Shown piece by piece: positions 1 through 6,346 of a stretch of 10,646 nucleotides of DNA. The DNA is from Bordetella parapertussis (GTDB lineage: Bacteria > Pseudomonadota > Gammaproteobacteria > Burkholderiales > SG8-41): NCBI GenBank assembly GCA_945870465.1, contig CAMBSS010000142.1, positions 1 through 10,646 on the forward strand. The letters are read 5' to 3'. Each line of letters starts with the position of its first letter. The first letter of the stretch is position 1. The notes under the pieces were generated by a model. That model saw nothing but the letters and a program-made list of their open reading frames with translations, was not told the DNA's origin and did no database searches. Position numbers and translations under genes: made by a program.

Positions 1-123
1 GGCGGCAAATGTCCAGGTGCGGGTGCCTCGGGTTTTGAAATGCTTCTCCTTGACCCATGGCGAGCCTTTACCGGGATGCCGTCTTACTCGGTACCCCGCA
101 CCTTGCGGTGCTTCGTTACATTG
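1..123 (-). pseudogene. Group II intron reverse transcriptase/maturase, C-terminal fragment (runs off left edge)
   Basis: Reading the minus strand from 123 down to 1 gives an open 41-residue stretch containing R-H-P-x-K-x3-W-V-x2-K-x-F-x-T-x-G-x-R-x-W-x-F. This spacing matches the C-terminal region of bacterial group II intron maturases, where RHPNKS..WV..KYF.T.G.R.W.F is typical. A TGA at 124-126 closes the frame immediately upstream, and no reverse-transcriptase motifs follow at higher coordinates, so the N-terminal bulk of the protein is missing. The piece is therefore a decayed 3' fragment, or the exposed tail of a broken intron whose remainder lies left of the window. The match is from memory of the family and is short; a chance resemblance is possible. 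Confidence 0.55.
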
Positions 124-155
124 TCAGGATCGCTCTTTATTCAGATCCCCAGATT

Positions 156-173
156 CGCCCGGTGACACGGGCG
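156..173 (+). terminator. GC stem-loop, weak terminator candidate
   Basis: CGCCCG (156-161) pairs with CGGGCG (168-173) around a six-base loop. On the plus strand it is followed by a pyrimidine-rich run (174-190) rather than a clean T-tract. It sits between the intron-maturase fragment and the guanine deaminase remnant. A role as a terminator is only suggested by the shape. Confidence 0.25.
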
Positions 174-240
174 GTTCCCTCCTTTCCTTTATAGTGGGAA
201 CAACTTCTACAAGCGACTTCGTGTCGCACTTGATTTTCCT

Positions 241-513
241 ATTCTTCGCGCGCATGCGGCAGGAGCAGCGGCGGCCATGGCGACCGTCGGCGGCGCTAGG
301 TCGCTGGGTCTGGAGCACCTGATAGGCAGTTTCGAGCCCGGTCGCGAAGAGGATTTCATCGTTCTCGATCCTGCGGCGACACCCTTGTTGGAACGATGCT
401 GCGAGCGCGCGCGCAGCATCGACGAAAAGCTGTTCGTGCTCATGATGCTCGGCGACGATCGGGCGGTTGCGGGGACTTACATCCAAGGCGTGGGCGCGTG
501 GATGCCCGGATAG
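241..513 (+). pseudogene. guaD: Guanine deaminase 3' remnant
   Basis: The reading frame from about 241 to the TGA-less end at TAG 511-513 encodes the last ~90 residues of a guanine deaminase. Visible hallmarks are A-T-V-G-G-A-R-S-L-G-L-E (277-312), G-S-F-E-P-G-R-E-x-D-F-I-V-L-D (328-372), the A-T-P-L-L stretch that follows, and E-K-L-F-V-L-M-M-L-G-D-D-R (424-462). The last matches the KLF..M.LGDDR signature near the C terminus of bacterial guanine deaminases. The catalytic HxH, His and Asp regions and about 350 upstream residues are absent, and the frame upstream of 241 shows no family similarity. The intact enzyme converts guanine to xanthine in the cytosol, but this fragment cannot be active. 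An ATG at 277 gives a 78-codon ORF that an automatic caller might report as a small gene. Confidence 0.7.
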
Positions 514-514
514 C

Positions 515-655
515 ATGGCGTCGATGTCGCTGCTGGTGAAGAATGCCCGGGTCCTGGTCGACAAGGGGCAACTGGCCGGGGTGGATGTCACCGCGCTGGT
601 TGAACGGCACAACGCTTTGAGTCGCCGCCTGCTGCAACGTGCGGGAATTGCATGA
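515..655 (+). pseudogene. Amidohydrolase (8-oxoguanine/cytosine-deaminase-like) C-terminal remnant
   Basis: From ATG 515 to TGA 653-655 the frame encodes 46 residues with V-K-N-A-R-V-L-V-D-K-G-Q-L-A-G-V-D followed by L-V-E-R-H-N-A-L-S-R-R-L-L. This follows the pattern V-N-G-R-V-x-V-x-x-G-x-L-x-G-x-D ... L-x-x-x-H-N-x-x-A-x-x-L at the extreme C terminus of TRZ/ATZ-type amidohydrolases such as 8-oxoguanine deaminase. It lies in a different frame from the guanine deaminase remnant and begins 2 bases after that gene's stop, so it is a separate gene remnant, not a frameshifted continuation. All metal-binding motifs are missing. It could also be from another deaminase of the same superfamily. Confidence 0.5.
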
Positions 656-662
656 GCTGTTT

Positions 663-685
663 CCCGCCGCGGCGCTCTCGGCGGG
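663..685. terminator. GC-rich stem-loop between convergent units
   Basis: CCCGCCG (663-669) pairs perfectly with CGGCGGG (679-685) around a nine-base loop. It directly abuts the stop codon of the minus-strand alpha/beta hydrolase (686-688) and lies 7 bases beyond the plus-strand amidohydrolase remnant. Neither side carries a T-tract, so it is a transcript-end stem-loop rather than a textbook Rho-independent terminator. Confidence 0.4.
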
Positions 686-1588
686 TCAATGCCCCAGGCG
701 CATGAAATCCAGAATTTCCCGCCCTAGGCGATCGTCGGCGGTGTTGAAGTGTGCGATGGTCGAGCTGTGATTGTGTCCCGCGAGCCAGACTGTGCGGGGT
801 GCCCGCCGTTTGGCGGCAGCGAGGCGATGCGCGAGTTCCATGCCGTAGATGTCGAGCAGGGGGTTCTCCCATTGGGCGATGGCAATCATGGTCGGCACCA
901 CGTCGGGCCCGGCGTGATTCACCACCGACCCCTCTTCCATCAGTGCCGCGTCCATGCCGAAGCAGGCGCGCACGTTTGCGGCATTGGGATTCTCCGGCAG
1001 CACGTCGATGCGAAGGCGCGAGGAGACCACGATCAGCCCGCGCAAACCGGAGCCGTCGCGCGGGTGGAAACGGCGGTTGTACGCATAGCATCCGGCATGC
1101 GCGCCGCCCGCAGAGTGCCCCATTACGAATATCCGTTCCGGATCGCCGCCCATGCGCGCGATGTTGGCGCGCACCCAGGCGACGGCCGCGCCGACGTCCC
1201 GCACCGCCGCGGGGTAGGGATGGGTTGGCGCGAGGCGGTATTCGATATTGACGAAGGCGACCGCGTTGCGCGTGAAGTACCAGCCGACATTGGCATGGAT
1301 TTCATCAGTGCGGTCCTTATTACCTTCGACGAACGCGCCGCCGTGAGCGAATACGATCACCGGCGCATGAGTCGCGCCGCAGGGCATGTACACGTCCAGA
1401 ACCTGGCGCGCATCGTCGCCGTAAGGGATTTCCCTGCTTGCCGTGCCGAGTTTTGGCGCGTCGCGCAGGATTTCGCTGAATGCAGCCGATTGCAGGCGCG
1501 TGTGCTCGCCTATCTTGGTGCCCCAGACGGGGCCGAACTCGTCCATCATCCGGCGCAAGGCCGGCAGGATCTCCGGCAGCGCCTTCAT
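686..1588 (-). CDS. Alpha/beta hydrolase, HSL-type carboxylesterase/amidohydrolase
   Basis: A 300-residue cytosolic serine hydrolase with no signal peptide. The oxyanion-hole motif H-G-G-A-F lies at residues 82-86 and the nucleophile elbow G-H-S-A-G-G at 157-162 (Ser159). An acidic residue is expected near Glu241/Asp246 in A-Q-W-E-N-P-L-L-D, and the catalytic His in G-H-N-H (271-274). The Y-R-L-A-P segment (118-121) and H-P-Y-P-A-A (123-128) are typical of the hormone-sensitive-lipase/arylformamidase branch. The ATG at 1588 overlaps the TGA of the RidA gene as ATGA, so translation is probably coupled; the longer frame up to 1741 lies inside RidA and is not used. It is the last gene of the minus operon. 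The substrate is unknown; hydrolysis of an N-formyl, carbamoyl or ester product of upstream steps is inference. Confidence 0.88.
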   Translation of the reverse strand: MKALPEILPALRRMMDEFGPVWGTKIGEHTRLQSAAFSEILRDAPKLGTASREIPYGDDARQVLDVYMPCGATHAPVIVFAHGGAFVEGNKDRTDEIHANVGWYFTRNAVAFVNIEYRLAPTHPYPAAVRDVGAAVAWVRANIARMGGDPERIFVMGHSAGGAHAGCYAYNRRFHPRDGSGLRGLIVVSSRLRIDVLPENPNAANVRACFGMDAALMEEGSVVNHAGPDVVPTMIAIAQWENPLLDIYGMELAHRLAAAKRRAPRTVWLAGHNHSSTIAHFNTADDRLGREILDFMRLGH

Positions 1589-1977
1589 GCGATGGCAATG
1601 CAGTCGATTTCGACGTCGAAAGCCCACGGCCATGAGCCCACGGTGACGAAGGTGCGTGCCGGTGGATCGACCGGGAAATAGCGCGCATAGACTTCGTTGA
1701 CGATCTCGTAGTAGCCTGCATTGGTGACGTAGACCGTGCACTTGACGACCTGTTCCAGCGAGGATCCCGCGGCCTCCAGGCGCCGTTTGAGCCCCTCTAG
1801 CACCAGCTCCGTCTGGCGCCGGACGTCGGCCAGCGGAATCTTGGGGCTGCCCGGCTCGCGCGGCGGGGTGCCCGATACGAAGACAAAGCCGCCGGCCTTG
1901 ACCGCGGCAGAAAGCGGTGTGGCAGAAAGCCCTTTGTCGACATCGACGATTTCTTTTTTCATTTTTGTTCCGCCCAT
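1585..1977 (-). CDS. RidA/YjgF/UK114-family protein
   Basis: A 130-residue protein close to the usual RidA length of 125-135. Family marks are V-F-V-S-G-T (32-37), K-C-T-V-Y-V-T (79-85), N-E-V-Y-A-R-Y-F (94-101), P-A-R-T-F-V (107-111, in which Arg108 corresponds to the substrate-binding Arg105 of E. coli RidA) and V-E-I-D-C-I-A (122-128, in which Glu123 corresponds to Glu120). The position of E. coli Cys107 is Phe here. Archetypal members hydrolyse enamine/imine intermediates such as 2-aminoacrylate; relatives include RutC and 2-aminomuconate deaminases of catabolic operons. AAGGAG lies 5 bases upstream of ATG 1977; a second ATG at 1962 also has a weak site. It begins 15 bases after the Bug gene stop and overlaps the following hydrolase by 4 bases, implying a pathway-specific deaminase rather than the housekeeping protein. 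Confidence 0.92.
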   Translation of the reverse strand: MGGTKMKKEIVDVDKGLSATPLSAAVKAGGFVFVSGTPPREPGSPKIPLADVRRQTELVLEGLKRRLEAAGSSLEQVVKCTVYVTNAGYYEIVNEVYARYFPVDPPARTFVTVGSWPWAFDVEIDCIAIA

Positions 1978-1992
1978 GATTGCTCCTTCGCC

Positions 1993-3000
1993 CTAGTCAA
2001 AGCGCAGATTGAGTTGTTTGACGAGCCTGCGATAACGTTCCGAATCCTCGCGCATTCTGTTACCCGCTGCCTCGGCCGTAGAGCCGATGATTTCGGATCC
2101 CGAGGCCGACATGCGCTCGCGCACGTCGGCCATTTTCAGCGCCTGATTGGTGTCGGCGTTGATCCTCGCGACGATCTCCCGCGGTGTGCCCGCGGGTGCG
2201 GTCAGCGCCACCCAGTTGGAGGCGTCGAATCCCGGGATGCCCGATTCGCTCAGGGTGGGCCAGTCCGGGCCGACGGGAATGCGGCGCGCCATGGTCACTG
2301 CGATGGCCTTGATGCGGCCCGACTTGATGTGCGGTACCGCCGAGGGCGCCGCCAGAATTCCAACCAGGACCTCGCCGGTGATGATCGCCGCTCCCGCCGG
2401 ACCGCCGCCTTTGTAGGGGACGTGCACCATCTTGATTCCGGTTTCCAGAGCGAAGCGCTCCCCGATAAGGTGATTGTGCGAGCCGGCGCCGGGGGACGAA
2501 AACGACAGCCCGCCGGGTTGCGATTTCGCGTAGGCGATCATTTCACGCGTGTTGCTGAATGGCGCGCCGGCGTTGGCGGCGAACAGCAGCGGGTTGTCGC
2601 TGACGAGCAGTATCGGCGCGAAGGCCGTCAACGGATCGAGCGGAAACTTGGCGTAGAAATGCGGTGTGATGGAAAAGTCGCTGCCTATGCCCATCATCAG
2701 GGTGTAGCCGTCCGGCGCCGCCTTGCTCGCCGACTCCATGCCGATGATGCCGTTGCCCCCGGCCCGGTTTTCCACGACCACCGGTTGCCTCCACAGTTCG
2801 GACAGCTTCGGCGCCAGTACTCGTGATGTAAAATCGACAACACCACCCGGGACGCTTGGAACGATGATTCTGATTGCGCGGTTGGGGTAGTCCTGGGCTT
2901 GTACGGCAATCCCGGCAAGCAATGCCGCAACGCTCGAGAGCGTGGAAAGCAGAATAGGAGCGAAAGTGCGCGCCGGCATGAGTGCGATGGTTCGTTTCAT
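1993..3000 (-). CDS. Bug/TctC-family periplasmic solute-binding protein (2)
   Basis: A 335-residue tripartite tricarboxylate transporter substrate-binding protein. The N terminus has Lys-Arg, then a long hydrophobic stretch (residues 14-33) ending in A-V-Q-A before Q-D-Y-P, a plausible signal peptidase I site after residue 35. Family signatures are Y-P-N-R-A-I-R-I-I-V-P (38-48), V-V-V-E-N-R-A-G-G-N-G (near 74-84), A-P-D-G-Y-T-L, H-V-P-Y-K-G-G-G-P and W-V-A-L-T-A-P-A-G-T-P near the C terminus. A GGGAG site lies 6 bases upstream of ATG 3000; the upstream extension of the frame to 3102 lacks a signal sequence and runs into the deacetylase gene. Bug proteins bind small carboxylates or amides and may feed a TctAB permease or signal; no permease is encoded here. 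It sits 52 bases after the deacetylase-fold gene and 15 before RidA. Confidence 0.93.
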   Translation of the reverse strand: MKRTIALMPARTFAPILLSTLSSVAALLAGIAVQAQDYPNRAIRIIVPSVPGGVVDFTSRVLAPKLSELWRQPVVVENRAGGNGIIGMESASKAAPDGYTLMMGIGSDFSITPHFYAKFPLDPLTAFAPILLVSDNPLLFAANAGAPFSNTREMIAYAKSQPGGLSFSSPGAGSHNHLIGERFALETGIKMVHVPYKGGGPAGAAIITGEVLVGILAAPSAVPHIKSGRIKAIAVTMARRIPVGPDWPTLSESGIPGFDASNWVALTAPAGTPREIVARINADTNQALKMADVRERMSASGSEIIGSTAEAAGNRMREDSERYRRLVKQLNLRFD

Positions 3001-3052
3001 TGTTTCTCCCGCAGGTGATTGCCTGAAATATGCGAAGTGTCCTTGAAATCCA

Positions 3053-3934
3053 TTAGCGCGAGGCCGAGGCAAACCAGTCGGCGATCTGCCCGCCCTGCAC
3101 AAACACCGTGTCCTCGCGCTGCATCAGCAGGTCGAGCATGCGGTGCAGGTACCCGATCCGGTGCGGCACGCCGATCAGGTGCGGATGCAGCCCCAGCGCC
3201 AGCACGCGCGGTTGGCGCTTTGTTTCCCTGTCGAAGGTGAGCACTGTGTCTGCAAGCCGCTGGTACATCTCGGGCGAGGAATGTTTTTCGACGGCGTAGA
3301 TGATGCTGTCGTTGATCTCCAGGTTGTAAGGCATGGCGATCAGGGGACCGTGTTTTGTCCTCATCCAGTCGGGCAGATCGTCGATGACCCAGTCGCACAC
3401 GTACTCGATGCCGCATTGCCTGAGAATGTCCGGCGTGTCGTGCGTTTCGCGCAGTCCCGGCGACAGCCAGCCGCGCGGCCTCGTTCCGGTGAACGCCTGC
3501 AGTTTCGCCAGGCATGCTTCGATCAGCGCTTTTTCATCCGCGGCGGCGCGACCCAGCGACTTCTGGTGCATGCCGTGGCCGATGAATTCCCATCCCGCCG
3601 CCCGGATGGTTTCCGCCGCGCGCGGATAGGCGTCGATGACGCTGGCGTTGAAGCTGGTGCTGGCGGTGATGTTTCGCGATGCAAGCGCCTCCATTATGCG
3701 CGGCAGGCCGCAGCGCATGCCGTAGTCGGCCCAGGAGAAATTGGGCACGTCCGGTTCGGTTTCGATGCCGTGCGGCGGCGTAATGATTTTCCTCGGCATG
3801 GGCTCGCTGAATTGCCAATGTTCGACGTTGACCACGACGTGCACCATGAGCGGCCTAGACCTGCCATCGACCATCATCGGTGCGATCGGCGCACGTTCAT
3901 TGGATAGCTGATAGGGGACTCGTGGATTGGCCAT
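3053..3934 (-). CDS. Polysaccharide-deacetylase (CE4/NodB-fold) protein, PuuE allantoinase-like
   Basis: A 293-residue cytosolic protein without signal peptide or membrane segment, which argues against a cell-wall deacetylase. Features of the PuuE/HpPgdA-like branch are V-V-V-N-V-E-H-W (33-40), W-A-D-Y-G-M-R-C-G (68-76), F-N-A-S-V near 95-99, W-E-F-I-G-H-G-M-H (115-123), T-R-P-R-G-W-L-S-P-G-L-R-E-T (151-164) and L-H-P-H-L-I-G-V-P-H-R (249-259). The classical H-(S/T)-x-x-H metal motif is replaced by H-G-M-H, as in relatives reported to act on allantoin. PuuE-type enzymes open the cyclic amide of allantoin; by analogy this one may open a cyclic amide or imide, or deformylate/deacylate. It starts 18 bases after the amidase stop with AGGAG 10 bases upstream. 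The exact reaction is not determinable from sequence. Confidence 0.87.
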   Translation of the reverse strand: MANPRVPYQLSNERAPIAPMMVDGRSRPLMVHVVVNVEHWQFSEPMPRKIITPPHGIETEPDVPNFSWADYGMRCGLPRIMEALASRNITASTSFNASVIDAYPRAAETIRAAGWEFIGHGMHQKSLGRAAADEKALIEACLAKLQAFTGTRPRGWLSPGLRETHDTPDILRQCGIEYVCDWVIDDLPDWMRTKHGPLIAMPYNLEINDSIIYAVEKHSSPEMYQRLADTVLTFDRETKRQPRVLALGLHPHLIGVPHRIGYLHRMLDLLMQREDTVFVQGGQIADWFASASR

Positions 3935-3952
3935 GCGATTTGTTCTCCTGTT

Positions 3953-5221
3953 TCATCCGGGCTGCCATTGTTCCATGAGCGCCGCAACGGCGAGCAAGCG
4001 AGTGTCGCTGCCGGGGGCGGCGAGAATCTGCAGGCTGACGGGCAGGCCATTTGGCGCTTCGCCCCAGGGGATGGTTACCGCCGGCAGTCCGGCAACATTC
4101 GCAGGCACGGTCAGATCAGCCATGTCAACCGGCGGCGGCATGCCATGCAGGAACGCGGTATGCGGGGTGGCGGGCAGCATCAACAAATCGAATTCATCAA
4201 ACATCTGCAGCAGCGTTTCGCGAGCGGCATCCAGTAGGCTGAGGATATCGAGCCGTCGTTCAGGCGCTTGACGCGCGCCGTATTCGAGCATGCTGCGCAA
4301 TCCTGCGGAGAACCCTGCCGGGTCCGCGGCGAGCGCCTGTGCATGAACTCGAGCGGCATCGATCTCGCACAGCACGAAGCAAGCGGCGCGCAGCCGCGCC
4401 AGATCGATGTTGTATAACCGGGCGGGTGCCGCACGCGCTCCGTGCTGTTCAAGGCGTGTCGCGACGTTCGCCATCATTTCCCGCATCGCGGGGTCAGGCA
4501 TCACGGCGGCATTTGCGGCAGGCAATCCCACCCGCCATTGCCGCGGTTGCGGCGCAGCCGCCCCGGCCTCGCCGGTCAATGCGCGCCATGCGCGCTGGAT
4601 TTCTGCAGCGCTCGCGGCCAGCAAGCCCGGCGTGTCCAGGCGCCCCGACAGTGGCGTGATTCCGCCGCCCTCGATTGCTCCGCGGGTCGGCATGAACCCG
4701 GCGATCCCGCAACAGGCCGCGGGAATCCTGATCGAACCCATCGAATCGGTTCCTGCCGTCAGCGAGCACAACCCGCTCGCCACAGCAGCCGCGGAGCCGC
4801 CGCTCGAGCCGCCTGGCGTATGTCCGGGATAGCGGGGATTCTCGCATCGGCCGAACCAGGGATTGTCGCTGGTGAGTCCCAGCGCGGCTTCGTGCATATT
4901 GGTTTTGCCGACGATGACCGAGCCCGCCGCACGCAGTTGCCGCACCAACGGGGCATCTGCGGCGGCTATTGCATTGCGATAATGCCTGATTCCGGCGCTG
5001 GTGGCTTGCCCGCGGACATCGATGTTGTCCTTGATCGCAACGGTGATACCATCGAGTGGACCCAGGCTGCTGCCACGCCTGCAGCGAAGATCGGCCGCAT
5101 CAGCCGCCTCAAGAGCTTCCGCCTCCATAACGCAAGTAAATACATGCCAGGTCGGATTGCGCTCCCGATTGAACGCCAGGATTTTCTCGACGCGCGAGCG
5201 CGCGCTGGTCAGGCCATCCAT
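3953..5221 (-). CDS. Amidase-signature (AS) family hydrolase
   Basis: A 422-residue amidase if started at ATG 5221, which lies 10 bases past the preceding Bug gene stop. A GTG at 5254 would add 11 residues and overlap that gene by 23 bases; neither start has a clear Shine-Dalgarno. The AS fold is evident in G-P-L-D-G-I-T-V-A-I-K-D-N (catalytic Lys64), the glycine/serine-rich loop G-G-S-S-G-G-S (137-143) with the cis-Ser, and G-T-D-S-M-G-S-I-R-I-P-A (158-169) with nucleophile Ser163. The C-terminal half contains L-L-M-L-P-A-T and a T-V-P-A-N-V-A-G-L-P-A segment, as in AtzF/GatA/FAAH relatives. The length is slightly short for the family (~450-480). AS enzymes hydrolyse amides, carbamates or ureides in the cytosol. 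Its place beside a PuuE-like protein suggests it acts on the linear amide released by that enzyme (inference). Confidence 0.9.
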   Translation of the reverse strand: MDGLTSARSRVEKILAFNRERNPTWHVFTCVMEAEALEAADAADLRCRRGSSLGPLDGITVAIKDNIDVRGQATSAGIRHYRNAIAAADAPLVRQLRAAGSVIVGKTNMHEAALGLTSDNPWFGRCENPRYPGHTPGGSSGGSAAAVASGLCSLTAGTDSMGSIRIPAACCGIAGFMPTRGAIEGGGITPLSGRLDTPGLLAASAAEIQRAWRALTGEAGAAAPQPRQWRVGLPAANAAVMPDPAMREMMANVATRLEQHGARAAPARLYNIDLARLRAACFVLCEIDAARVHAQALAADPAGFSAGLRSMLEYGARQAPERRLDILSLLDAARETLLQMFDEFDLLMLPATPHTAFLHGMPPPVDMADLTVPANVAGLPAVTIPWGEAPNGLPVSLQILAAPGSDTRLLAVAALMEQWQPG

Positions 5222-5231
5222 CGCAGCCGCA

Positions 5232-6227
5232 TCAGAACTCCGCGGGTTTGGCACCCGATACTTTTACCGCACGGGCGAAAGTGACCAGATCCGCCTTGAC
5301 TTGAGCGGCGTATTCATCGGGATTGTTGGCAACCACGTCGATCGCCAGTTTTTCAAAGCGCGCCAGGGAGTCCGGATGCCGTGCCGCTTTGATGATCTCG
5401 GTGGAAAGTCTGCCCAACAGCGCCCGAGGCATGCCGGCCGGCGCGAGTGCGCTGACCGTAGGTACGATCACCATGTCCTTGACCCCGAGTTCCGCGAAGG
5501 TGGGTATGTCCGGGGCTTGTTTGGAGCGCTGCGCGCTGGCCACCGCCAGGAGCCTGACCTTGCCTGCCCGCATATGGGGCGTCATCGGAGCGAGCAGGGT
5601 AAACAACGCCTGTATCTGTCCGGCAATCATCGCTGGGGTGCTCTGCGCGCTGCCCTTGTAGGGTATGTGAAGCAGATCCAGGCCCAGCGCGGTCTTCATC
5701 GATTCGGCGGCAAGGTGATGCACGCTGCCCGACCCGTTCGAGCCGTAGGAGTATTTGCCAGGACTGGCTTTAACAGTGTCGATGAATTCGCGCAGGCTCG
5801 ATGCTTCGACGCTCGCATGCACCGACAAGAAGAAAGGCATCTCGCCAATGCGCGATATCGGCGTGAGATCGCGCAGCGGATCGTATTGCGGCTTTGGATC
5901 GAGCACGGGAATGATCGCTGCCTGGCCGATATCGGCGATCAGAATGCTGTAGCCATCCGGCGCGGACTTCACCACGCTCATCACCGAAACCACGCCGGCG
6001 CCGCCGGGGCGGTTCTCGACGATAACCGCCTGTCCGCGCATTTCCGGACTGGCCTGCATTCTTTCCGCAAGAATGCGCGCGGTGTTGTCGGTCAAACCGC
6101 CCACCACGCCCGAGGAGTGCAGGCGTACGGGCTTGCTGGGATAGTCCTGCGCCACCGCGAGCGCAGGAAGCGACAGCAGAAAAAACAGTTTGATCCTCAA
6201 ACCGACGATGACGTGCTTGCTGGTCAT
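5232..6227 (-). CDS. Bug/TctC-family periplasmic solute-binding protein (1)
   Basis: A 331-residue solute-binding protein that opens the minus-strand operon. Residues 11-26 form a hydrophobic core ending in A-L-A-V-A before Q-D-Y-P, a good signal-peptide cleavage point after residue 26. Family motifs are Y-P-S-K-P-V-R-L (29-36), G-G-L-T-D-N-T-A-R, V-I-V-E-N-R-P-G-G-A-G, A-P-D-G-Y-S, Y-G-S-N-G-S-G-S, H-I-P-Y-K-G-S-A-Q and A-L-A-P-A-G-M-P. The first ligand-loop region reads L-H-S-S-G-V-V-G-G rather than the common V-V-P-F-x-P-G-G, so its ligand preference may be atypical. ATG 6227 has an A/G-rich but weak ribosome site. The gene is divergent from the cupin gene across a 119-bp intergenic region. 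The ligand is unknown; a substrate-sensing or uptake role for this locus is inferred. Confidence 0.93.
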   Translation of the reverse strand: MTSKHVIVGLRIKLFFLLSLPALAVAQDYPSKPVRLHSSGVVGGLTDNTARILAERMQASPEMRGQAVIVENRPGGAGVVSVMSVVKSAPDGYSILIADIGQAAIIPVLDPKPQYDPLRDLTPISRIGEMPFFLSVHASVEASSLREFIDTVKASPGKYSYGSNGSGSVHHLAAESMKTALGLDLLHIPYKGSAQSTPAMIAGQIQALFTLLAPMTPHMRAGKVRLLAVASAQRSKQAPDIPTFAELGVKDMVIVPTVSALAPAGMPRALLGRLSTEIIKAARHPDSLARFEKLAIDVVANNPDEYAAQVKADLVTFARAVKVSGAKPAEF

Positions 6228-6346
6228 GGTTGCAGGCCTTTGCTGATGCGATGTATTGCCGCTGGTTACCCCGAACTGCGCGCAGGAGGTTTATTATGTT
6301 GGTTCAACTCCCTCCTTGCAATCACACTTGAAAGCGGAAAGCCACC
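6228..6346. promoter_or_regulatory. Divergent intergenic promoter region
   Basis: This 119-bp gap separates the first genes of the two operons and must contain both promoters. It holds an inverted repeat AGGAGG (6284-6289) / CCTCCT (6311-6316) and a TATTAT hexamer (6292-6297) that could serve as a -10 for the plus strand, but no well-spaced -35 is evident. No regulator gene is adjacent, so any operator here would be served by a protein encoded elsewhere. The exact promoter positions cannot be assigned by eye. Confidence 0.5.

Noticed and set aside
124..612. 162-codon minus-strand frame with a stretch resembling E-T-A-Y-Q-V-L-Q of guanine deaminase
   Set aside because: The resemblance is short and antisense to the plus-strand guanine deaminase remnant, whose match is longer and in a consistent order; treated as coincidence.
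749..1681. 310-codon plus-strand frame opposite the alpha/beta hydrolase
   Set aside because: Mirror frame; the minus strand has the HGG and GHSAGG catalytic motifs and a coupled start.
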